Shown here in pieces: positions 8,215 to 15,398 of a DNA stretch of 26,390 nucleotides; position 1 is the stretch's first letter; the number at the start of each line of letters is the position of its first letter. The translations under genes and the position numbers were made by a program. The notes under the pieces are model-generated. The model saw nothing but the letters and a program-made list of their open reading frames with translations. It was not told the origin of the DNA and ran no database searches. The DNA is from SFEB01 sp964612455 (GTDB lineage Bacteria; Bacillota; Clostridia; Christensenellales; CAG-314), in contig CAZTCB010000018.1 of the NCBI GenBank assembly GCA_964612455.1, positions 1 through 26,390 of the forward strand, written 5' to 3'.

Positions 8215-8252
8215 TCCGTCCCGTTTGTAAACGCGCGTGCAAGCGGGACGGA
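8215..8252 (+). promoter_or_regulatory. Stable 5'UTR stem-loop before the collagen-like gene
   Basis: TCCGTCCCGTTTG (8215-8227) pairs with CAAGCGGGACGGA (8240-8252): 13 base pairs with a single G-U, closed by a 12-base loop. It lies wholly within the predicted leader and ends about 10 bases before the AAGGAGAG ribosome binding site. No T run follows, so it is not a terminator. It could stabilise the RNA, block or stage ribosome loading, or bind a protein; the sequence does not say which. Confidence 0.6.
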
Positions 8253-8276
8253 AAAAATCAAAAAGGAGAGATTTTT

Positions 8277-9647
8277 ATGGCTATTAATACAATCTTGGCG
8301 AAATTGGACGAAGAAAAAAATCTCGCTTTTACGCGAGAAGTTTCCGTCAATCTCGGCGAACACCGTTCGGTGGAGTTGGTCGTATCCGTGCCGACGGGGT
8401 TGATAGGATACAACTTTAACATCGAGTTTTCTTTACCGGACGGCAACGTATACGCGACGGGGTATTTGCCGCTTTTATCCGACGACGGCAACTACACGTT
8501 GACCTACTCCCCCGACCGCAGCCTGCTATGCAAAAGAGGCAGGGTGTACATTCAGATTTGCGGAAGAAAAGAACTCGACGACGGCTCGACCGAGGTTTTT
8601 AAATCCAACTACTCCGCCGACGCGAGTTTTTTGGTAAACCCGGGCATTTATACCTCGGACCCGTACTTTCCTCGTGACACGTTGACCGACCTCATCAATG
8701 CGGTTGAAAAAGCACAGGCTATCGCCGACGAAATCAAACAAAATGCGCAAGACGGTCTGTACAACGGAAAAGACGGCACTTATCCCGATTTTTCAACGAC
8801 TACTACGACGCAGGAGGCAGGCACCCAAGCAACGGTAACAAAAAGCGGCACCGACGCAAACCCCGTCCTTAACTTTGGCATACCAAAGGGCGACAAAGGA
8901 GACAAAGGCGACAAAGGCGCAGGCATCGAAAAAATCGAAAAAACCGACACGACTGACGAAACCGACACTTACACCGTATACATGACCGACGGCAGATCGT
9001 TTTCTTTTTCGGTAACAAACGGCACCGACGGCGCAGACGGGCTAAAAGGTGACAAAGGTGATAAAGGAGACAAGGGGGACAAGGGGGACAAGGGGGACAA
9101 AGGTGATAAGGGCGCGGACGGGTTAAGCGGTGCCGACGGCGTCGACGGCGTTACGTTTACCCCTTCGGTAGACGCTCAAGGCAACCTTACGTGGGTGCGC
9201 AGTGACAACGGTGTTGACGTACCGTCGCCAACACCCGTTATTCCTAAAATCGGAGAAAACACCCATTGGTACCTCGGCTCAACCGACCTCGGCGTAAGTG
9301 CCGCCGGTGAAAAAGGAGACAAGGGAGACAAGGGAGACAAGGGAGATAAAGGCGACAAAGGTAGCGACGGACTGGACGGGTTGGACGGACTGGACGGCAG
9401 AAACGTGGTTTACGTTATCCCCGATGAAATTTTGTCGGACAGCAACGACGGTCTCTCTTCAACCATTAACTGCGACATGGACGTATCGGTCGAATCGATT
9501 GACGAAACGTGGCAAATCGGGGATAACGCAATAATCCCCTATTACAACACTTCCTGCAATGCCAACCGCATACTCGGTGGCGAAATAACTCAAATCAGCG
9601 AAGGCTCAAACATCGTGAGTATCGTATTAAAGTGGTTTACCAACTAA
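8277..9647 (+). CDS. Collagen-like repeat protein with phage-tail-like N-terminal domain
   Basis: The 456-residue product starts MAINTILAKLDEEK; AAGGAGAG lies about eight bases before the ATG at 8277, so an upstream extension to 8076 is not used. There is no signal peptide or membrane helix. Residues 1-125 look like a beta-sandwich resembling the N-terminal domain of phage baseplate upper proteins (BppU-like), followed by a short helix (134-158). Three Gly-X-Y tracts follow at about 205-215, 249-291 and 344-374, mostly Gly-Asp-Lys, later Gly-Leu-Asp. They are separated by small beta modules, one with the HWYLGSTDLGV element (330-340) seen in tail-fibre-like proteins. The C-terminal 80 residues may be a trimerising or receptor-binding head. 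It could be a spore or exosporium filament, a secreted surface fibre, or a domesticated phage fibre. No phage genes surround it. It is divergent from gerA and has its own promoter and terminator. Confidence 0.85.
   Translation: MAINTILAKLDEEKNLAFTREVSVNLGEHRSVELVVSVPTGLIGYNFNIEFSLPDGNVYATGYLPLLSDDGNYTLTYSPDRSLLCKRGRVYIQICGRKELDDGSTEVFKSNYSADASFLVNPGIYTSDPYFPRDTLTDLINAVEKAQAIADEIKQNAQDGLYNGKDGTYPDFSTTTTTQEAGTQATVTKSGTDANPVLNFGIPKGDKGDKGDKGAGIEKIEKTDTTDETDTYTVYMTDGRSFSFSVTNGTDGADGLKGDKGDKGDKGDKGDKGDKGDKGADGLSGADGVDGVTFTPSVDAQGNLTWVRSDNGVDVPSPTPVIPKIGENTHWYLGSTDLGVSAAGEKGDKGDKGDKGDKGDKGSDGLDGLDGLDGRNVVYVIPDEILSDSNDGLSSTINCDMDVSVESIDETWQIGDNAIIPYYNTSCNANRILGGEITQISEGSNIVSIVLKWFTN
9048..9113 (+). 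repeat. In-frame 9-bp tandem repeats coding Gly-Asp-Lys
   Basis: Seven consecutive 9-base units of the form GGNGAYAAR encode (Gly-Asp-Lys)7. The central copies, GGGGACAAG, are identical, which makes slippage likely. Gain or loss of a unit changes length by three residues without a frameshift. Confidence 0.9.
9306..9398 (+). repeat. Second collagen-like repeat tract
   Basis: This tract has 9-base units GGAGACAAG, three of them identical in a row, then variants, then GGNYTGGAC units that encode Gly-Leu-Asp three times. A shorter tract of three units lies at 8889-8915. Codon choice differs between tracts, suggesting each expanded separately. Confidence 0.85.
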
Positions 9648-9689
9648 ATATCTAATGCTTTTGACGCATTTAACGATGTTTTACAACAA

Positions 9690-9728
9690 CAAAAAAAAGA
9701 TTTTCCTTTCGGAAAATCTTTTTTTGTT
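9690..9728. terminator. Bidirectional intrinsic terminator between convergent genes
   Basis: AGATTTTCC and GGAAAATCT (9698-9719) form a stem with a TTTC loop. It is extended by A-T pairs to about 15 base pairs and flanked by A8 on one side and T8 on the other. It lies between the collagen-like gene, ending at 9647 on the plus strand, and the giant lipoprotein gene, ending at 9745 on the minus strand, and can serve both. Confidence 0.92.
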
Positions 9729-9744
9729 TTGCTATTCAGTCGCG

Positions 9745-12700
9745 TTATACCGTCGCTTTGATTTCGACCGTACCGCTCGCAGAAACCACCGCGGTGTAAG
9801 AACCGGATTCCGTCGTTAACGTGTAGACAACGGAGCCGTCTTCTTTTTCGGAGATAGTCACGGCAGTCGGGACAAAGATTCTGTTTTCGCAAGTAAACGC
9901 TACGACGTTACCATCGATGTCAAACGCAATCCATTGAGCTCTATTCTCGCTATAGACATACGTGACGCACGTAAATCTTGCATACGTTTCTTCGCCTACC
10001 TCGACGAAATCCACAAAGTACTCGAAACTATTGACGGTAATCCTGTACGTCTCGGACAAAGTGTCGTACTTGACGTCACTCGTGCTATAAACCACGTTGT
10101 CGATAAGAACGTAAGGAACATTCTTGAGGTCGTCGTAACCGACGTAAAGCACGTTTTTGCCGGTTGCGTCTGCTAAGCCGACGAGAACGGTTATAGCGAC
10201 CGTATCCTTTTTGCCTTCCGCGCCCTTGGTGACGTCACCAACAAAGTAGACGCTGCCGCTCCTGAAGAAGTAGCTGTTGGTATCACCAAAGTAAACGGTA
10301 TCATCAGTACGATACACTCCCGTCTCCTCTTCAATCTTGACCTGACAGAGGATGACGTTGCCGTCGCCGTCAAGCATGATGAAGTATCTGTTGGTCGTGT
10401 CGTAGATGGTCGTGCCTTCTTTCACCGAAACGGTAGCACTCTTGAAGAATCTGAATCCTTCTTCTTCGGTGTCGGTGTCGGTGAAGTTTACGGAGTAAAC
10501 CATAGTCTTTGTGATGAGATTGTTTTCATCTTCTTCCAATACTATATAACTATAACTATTGGCATCTTCTTCATCCTGAAGGATATAGGTATAATCGATT
10601 TCGTTGCCGTCTTTGTCGATAATTACGAAATTGTAAACGGAATTTTCGGCAAAGTACTCGCCCCATACGGTTCTCTCGAGTTTAATCTTGTAGTCGCCGC
10701 AATCCAAAGTCTGAACGCGCGTAACGCCTGCCAGGAGATACACGGAAGCACCGGTATACGGGTTGGACGTCGGTATGATGTGGATGAGGTAATCGACGTC
10801 GTCCGCACCCTTGTACTCTACGGTATACGTACCTTTCTTGTCGATGGTAAAGCCAACGTCTTTCAGCTCGATGAGTTGCTCGGCGATTGTATATCCGCTC
10901 GTGGCATAGAACCCCGTAGTAAGGGTTTGTTTAGTCACGTTACCTTCCTTGTCGTATTCCATATGGAAAGTAATCGGACCGTACACACTGTCGGGCATAT
11001 CGTAACCGAACATCATGTAAATCAAGTACATCATGTTTTGCGTCCAAGCGTAAGAAGTCATCTGTACTTCGTATTGGAAAGCCTCTACGTTGTACTCGGA
11101 CTTTTCTTCACCCTTAAACTCGATATCGATATACCACTTGTAGCCGCTTGCCTCAACGTAAGTGACGAGTTCATCGTCTACGTACTCACGTACGACCGTG
11201 CAAGAGAGAGTTACGCTGACTCCTGCGCTCGCGTTAATCAACGTAACCTGACCGGAAACACTGAATTCTACCGAGCCGGTAGGAGCGAAGGTCAAAGTCC
11301 CGAGAGCGCACTTTACTTTGCCGTTATCGGTGCTTACGTTTACGGGATAATCGGACGCACTGTCGGACTTTCTCGTAAAGGTCAAAGCATAACCGCTGTT
11401 GGTATAATACGTTTCGTTGCCGTAAGTAACGACGTCGCTAAACTTGCCGAAGCCCGTTTCGATTACGTAACCGTATGCGTTGGCGTCGGCATTGTCGGGA
11501 TCGTAGTGATAAAGAATTACATTGCCTTCGTCGTCGAGAGTGTAATAGAGTCTCTCCGTGCCGGCAAAGTAAGCAAAGCCGTATTTGGAGAAGGACAAGG
11601 ACTCGAGGTTGGAAGCAAAGTAGTTTTTGCCGGTGTATTGGCAACTCGTTGCTTTACCGGTCAACACGTCGTAAACGTAAATGCAGGCATCGTCCTCGTC
11701 GCTGTTGCAATAATACAACACGTTGGAGGTGATGAGTGCATAGGTACCGGTTTCTTTTTCGCCGTTGGCAAGATATCTCGTAGCAAAGCCGAAGCCGTCA
11801 AGCACGAGAACCGACCAGTCTTCGTCGGAAACGAAAGAACCCTTTACTTCGCCGTACTGTCTGTAGAAGGCGTAGTAATAATTAGAATCGTAGGAGTAGT
11901 AACCGAACAAGCCCTCGATCACGACCTGCGTGCCCGCTTCCGTAGTGTAGGTCAATACGACGGTGTCTTCGCCGATGACGTAAGTACCTTGGCCGATGAC
12001 GACCTTGGTCGCCTCGTCGGAGTCGTCGGCATACTCATAAGTGTAAAGCGTGAATTTGTCGTATCCGTCAAAGTCGATATAAGCGGAGAGTCTGTTGTTG
12101 TCGATATACAGATAGGTGCGATACTCGCTGCCTCTGACGGTAATCGTGCCGTCTGTCTGAATATCGAAATAGAAGTAATAAGAAGAACCGCTCGTGGTCG
12201 AAACGATGAGGCAGATAGTCGCATCGTCGATAAAGTAGTACATGCCTTGTACCACGAAACCGTCTTCGCCACTGACCATGTACTCTGCGCCGTAGCCGTA
12301 ACCGTCAAGTTTAAGGGACGTCTTGTTGTCAGCCGTATAGTACTCGGTCTTCTTTTCGGTATTGGCTCTGGAGAAGATGTAGTAAGAAGAAGTAGCGAAT
12401 TGAATAAACGTAAATTCGATACTTTCGGCGTCTTCGCCGTCTTCCGATTTCGTCGCGCCGACAAACTTGTAAACGGTCAGTCCGCTGATGTCGGTGACTA
12501 CGTTGCCGTTGGCGTCGGTAAGGACGCTATAAGTGCCGTAATATACTTTTTGTTCTGTGATCTCATTGGTCTCTTCATCAACGCTCAAAATAACGGTATA
12601 AGTAGCGCTGTAATCTTTGCCCGCAAAGGTCATGTATTTGTAACCGGTAGCGGTGCCGTCCGTACCCATTTCGTAAGCGCTGTAGGGAGCGGTGACGTAA

Positions 12701-15300
12701 GTAACGAACGTAAGGTCCTCGTCGTTAAGCTCGACATAGAGATAGCCGGTGCTGCCGTTGACTACGAGAGTAAGTACCGTGACGTCGTTTTCGGTAGTCA
12801 TCGTACCGCTAAAGCTCACGCCGTACGGATTGATGTAAGAAACGTACCCGTCAACCTTGACGATTTTTGAAACTTTGTCGCCTTCGGTGCAAGTGTAAGT
12901 AACGGTTCTGTCAACCGTTTCCCCGTCGGTAGTGGTATAAGCATACCAATAGTTTACGTTGTACTGGCTGCTGGCAACCGCCGTAGCAAATACGATTGAC
13001 TTAATCGTGCGATAATCATACGGGCTGATGATAACGCCGTCTACGCCTTCTACGCCGGCTTCCGCGTCTGCCTTGACGTAAATCGCGTAGTCTTTGTAAA
13101 TGGTCTCGGCAACGTAGGTATAACGACCGAGAGCCGAGTCGTAGGTATAGGAGCCTTCGGAAACCTTAACGAATTCCTTCGTGCTGGTATAACCGTACAT
13201 TACGGCTTTACCGTCGGCGGGATCGTTGAGGACCATCAAAGGAGCGTAATAAATGTTCTTTTCGTCCTGATAATAGTACTCTGCGTAGTTGACGTTCTTT
13301 TCAGCCGTCAAAGTGTATTTACCGGTATCCTCGTCGTATTCAAACGCAAAGAGGTGAGCCTCGGCGCCCGTTTCGGATATAAACTTGACCAACGTGCCGT
13401 AGTAAACAGACGATACCGTGGAGAAATAACCCTTTACGGATTTGCCGTCTTTGGAGGTATACGTCGCAAAGCCGTATTCGTCGACGACCAATTTAACGCC
13501 GTCGTCGCCCTCAAAGACCATTTCTGCATTATAGGCTTTTACGTAATAACCGGTAACGGACGTCCCCGAAAAGTCGATGGTCGCAATCTTTATTACGCCG
13601 GCTTCGCTACCGGTAGAGCTGTAAAGAGTATACTCGTCGTCGCCGGTCTGGACATATATGTACGTAGTATAGCTGGTCGAGCTGGAGTAATACGCGCAAG
13701 TACCGAAACCGTTAAACACGATAAAGTAAGCGGACGTGTAATAAGAAATACCGTTGTCGGTCATTGCAAAGCGAACGAGAGTACCGTATTTGTAATCGTC
13801 GTTACGTACGAGGAAAGCGTATCCGCCGGTGGAAAGAGTACCCAAGGTAAAGACCATCTTGGTCCCCTCTCTCTCGCCGGAAGTAAAGGTTACTTCGTAG
13901 AGCCCCGTGTCGGGATCGATGAAAAACTCGCCCTTAGAAATGGCATCTACGCCGTCGATTTGTTCGGTGTAGGTGATTTCGTTGTAACCGTTAAACATGA
14001 TAGTCGTGTTTTGGTTGACACCGGTCGAGTAAGAATAGTACACGGCGGAAAGCCCGTTGAGAGCCGCGTCGCTGTACATAAAGATAACGTGTTCGTCGTT
14101 GATTTTACCGGCGATAACGTTGTCGTCGTTGATTTCAAACAAGAAAGAATTGTCTTTCTTATCGAACTCGCCCTTAAAGAAGTAAGAACCTCTCTGGAGA
14201 TAGCACACGTCGCCCGTCTTGTCAAAGACGTAGATTTGGTCGCTGCCGCCAAACATATCCGAGTATCCTTCAGCCCATACGGGGATAAGGATAACGTCTT
14301 CCGTCGGAACGAAAGTGTCGGGCGCCACGGCGGTATCTACGGGTGCGTTGTAGAGATGGTTTTCGATATAATTGGTCTTGTATACCGTATTGACGTCACT
14401 GGTCGTGCACCATCCGTAGAGATAATACCCCTCGCAGGTGTAATCGGTAGGCATAGATACGCTTGCACCGTAAACCACCTGAACACTCGTGCTTTCGGGC
14501 AAAGTGGTGTACTCATATCCCTCGGGATAGTCAAATTGGAAAGTAACGTTGATGGTTTTTCTGTCAAAGTAAACTTTCAGTGTGTTTTGGTTAACGTCGG
14601 CAGAAACAACCAACTCGGCGGTATTATCGCCGTCGGTAACTCTGATGAAACCCGCACGGTCAACCACGACGGTGGCAGCCTTGACGGTCTCACCGACTTT
14701 CGCATAACCCTCAAAAGGTTGAGCGGCGACGTATTCGGTTTGCTCCATGTTCTGCTCGTAAACCTCGATGACGTACTTATATTTGTATTGAGCCGTCAAA
14801 GTGATTTCGGTACCGTCGGCCTTTACGTTGGCTTTGAGCGCGGTATTGCCGTTGTACCATTCGTCAAACTGAGCGTTCGTCTTGGTGGGGACGAGCTCGC
14901 TCACTGCGTTGTAAATAGACTCGCCGTCTTCGACGTAAATCGTGGTCTGAGACAATTGACCGCCGTCGAGCACCAAATTGACCTTGGTGAGGGCAATCCA
15001 CTTGGAATACAACGTCGTATTGGCATTAACCGTCAATACAACGACGGATTCACCGCTGAAATCTTCAGCTACATACCAACCGTCAAATCTGTAACCGTCT
15101 CTGGTCGGTGTTGCGGGCGTATACGTACCACCCTCGTCGACTTCTTCTTGTTTCCATGCGTTGCCGTTAACCATCAAAGTGACGGTGTACTTGTTGACCG
15201 GAGTCGGCTCCGGATTCTTTTCGCAGGAAACAAGGAAGAGGCTTGCAACGCAAACGATAGCCATCAGGCAAATCAAAAGCGTTTTCAAATTCTTTCTCAT
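9745..15300 (-). CDS. Giant repeat lipoprotein with N-terminal InlB B-type (Listeria-Bacteroides) repeats
   Basis: The 1851-residue product starts MRKNLKTLLI. Its signal peptide ends in a lipobox, LVSC (23-26), so it should be lipid-anchored on the outer face of the membrane. The ATG at 15300-15298 has AAGGAGGA upstream. Residues 38-101 are a clear Listeria-Bacteroides repeat ending in GYRFDGWYVAED and LYSKW; 106-172 and 250-342 are diverged copies. From about 350 onward the protein is almost all beta-strand, rich in Tyr, Thr, Val and Asp. A recurring unit has a core like LDGFGxAxY, then GxY, then a run of strands. Cores lie near 435, 528, 604, 816, 997, 1077, 1167, 1237 and 1643, so spacing is about 70-90 residues in the better-conserved part. 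I know no named family for this unit. There is no LPXTG motif, enzymatic motif or C-terminal membrane helix. It is the last gene of a minus-strand series; an adhesin or surface-layer role is plausible but unproven. Confidence 0.85.
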   Translation of the reverse strand: MRKNLKTLLICLMAIVCVASLFLVSCEKNPEPTPVNKYTVTLMVNGNAWKQEEVDEGGTYTPATPTRDGYRFDGWYVAEDFSGESVVVLTVNANTTLYSKWIALTKVNLVLDGGQLSQTTIYVEDGESIYNAVSELVPTKTNAQFDEWYNGNTALKANVKADGTEITLTAQYKYKYVIEVYEQNMEQTEYVAAQPFEGYAKVGETVKAATVVVDRAGFIRVTDGDNTAELVVSADVNQNTLKVYFDRKTINVTFQFDYPEGYEYTTLPESTSVQVVYGASVSMPTDYTCEGYYLYGWCTTSDVNTVYKTNYIENHLYNAPVDTAVAPDTFVPTEDVILIPVWAEGYSDMFGGSDQIYVFDKTGDVCYLQRGSYFFKGEFDKKDNSFLFEINDDNVIAGKINDEHVIFMYSDAALNGLSAVYYSYSTGVNQNTTIMFNGYNEITYTEQIDGVDAISKGEFFIDPDTGLYEVTFTSGEREGTKMVFTLGTLSTGGYAFLVRNDDYKYGTLVRFAMTDNGISYYTSAYFIVFNGFGTCAYYSSSTSYTTYIYVQTGDDEYTLYSSTGSEAGVIKIATIDFSGTSVTGYYVKAYNAEMVFEGDDGVKLVVDEYGFATYTSKDGKSVKGYFSTVSSVYYGTLVKFISETGAEAHLFAFEYDEDTGKYTLTAEKNVNYAEYYYQDEKNIYYAPLMVLNDPADGKAVMYGYTSTKEFVKVSEGSYTYDSALGRYTYVAETIYKDYAIYVKADAEAGVEGVDGVIISPYDYRTIKSIVFATAVASSQYNVNYWYAYTTTDGETVDRTVTYTCTEGDKVSKIVKVDGYVSYINPYGVSFSGTMTTENDVTVLTLVVNGSTGYLYVELNDEDLTFVTYVTAPYSAYEMGTDGTATGYKYMTFAGKDYSATYTVILSVDEETNEITEQKVYYGTYSVLTDANGNVVTDISGLTVYKFVGATKSEDGEDAESIEFTFIQFATSSYYIFSRANTEKKTEYYTADNKTSLKLDGYGYGAEYMVSGEDGFVVQGMYYFIDDATICLIVSTTSGSSYYFYFDIQTDGTITVRGSEYRTYLYIDNNRLSAYIDFDGYDKFTLYTYEYADDSDEATKVVIGQGTYVIGEDTVVLTYTTEAGTQVVIEGLFGYYSYDSNYYYAFYRQYGEVKGSFVSDEDWSVLVLDGFGFATRYLANGEKETGTYALITSNVLYYCNSDEDDACIYVYDVLTGKATSCQYTGKNYFASNLESLSFSKYGFAYFAGTERLYYTLDDEGNVILYHYDPDNADANAYGYVIETGFGKFSDVVTYGNETYYTNSGYALTFTRKSDSASDYPVNVSTDNGKVKCALGTLTFAPTGSVEFSVSGQVTLINASAGVSVTLSCTVVREYVDDELVTYVEASGYKWYIDIEFKGEEKSEYNVEAFQYEVQMTSYAWTQNMMYLIYMMFGYDMPDSVYGPITFHMEYDKEGNVTKQTLTTGFYATSGYTIAEQLIELKDVGFTIDKKGTYTVEYKGADDVDYLIHIIPTSNPYTGASVYLLAGVTRVQTLDCGDYKIKLERTVWGEYFAENSVYNFVIIDKDGNEIDYTYILQDEEDANSYSYIVLEEDENNLITKTMVYSVNFTDTDTEEEGFRFFKSATVSVKEGTTIYDTTNRYFIMLDGDGNVILCQVKIEEETGVYRTDDTVYFGDTNSYFFRSGSVYFVGDVTKGAEGKKDTVAITVLVGLADATGKNVLYVGYDDLKNVPYVLIDNVVYSTSDVKYDTLSETYRITVNSFEYFVDFVEVGEETYARFTCVTYVYSENRAQWIAFDIDGNVVAFTCENRIFVPTAVTISEKEDGSVVYTLTTESGSYTAVVSASGTVEIKATV

Positions 15301-15354
15301 TTTAGGTTCCTCCTTCAAAATAACGTAGATGAGTTTTGGTGTAATGTTGCAAAC

Positions 15355-15398
15355 GCGCGGAAAGGGCATTTACGCCCTTTTCGCGTTGTTTTTTTTGT
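15355..15398. other. Stem-loop between the LRR lipoprotein and giant lipoprotein genes
   Basis: AAAGGGC (15361-15367) pairs with GCCCTTT (15374-15380), and 15356-15360 with 15381-15385, around a six-base loop. The T run (15389-15396) follows the stem on the plus strand, so as an intrinsic terminator it works for plus-strand, antisense transcription. In the direction of the genes the stem is followed only by CGTTTGCAAC. It may shield the genes from antisense RNA, or act as a processing or partial attenuation point between two genes 97 bases apart. Confidence 0.55.

Noticed and set aside
8215..8252. Terminator call for the GC-rich hairpin upstream of the collagen-like gene
   Set aside because: No T run follows on either strand, and the hairpin lies between a promoter and a ribosome binding site.
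8076..8276. N-terminal extension of the collagen-like protein by 67 residues
   Set aside because: It would cover the promoter and leader hairpin. The ATG at 8277 has a strong ribosome binding site and the earlier ATG has none.
8889..9398. Repeats that might be mistaken for a CRISPR array or minisatellite
   Set aside because: Units are 9 bases, in frame, without spacers, and encode Gly-X-Y collagen-like sequence.
10780..12870. Long plus-strand open frame of 696 codons opposite the giant lipoprotein gene
   Set aside because: It lies wholly antisense to a convincing lipoprotein gene, lacks a ribosome binding site and recognisable domains, and arises from the codon bias of the true gene.
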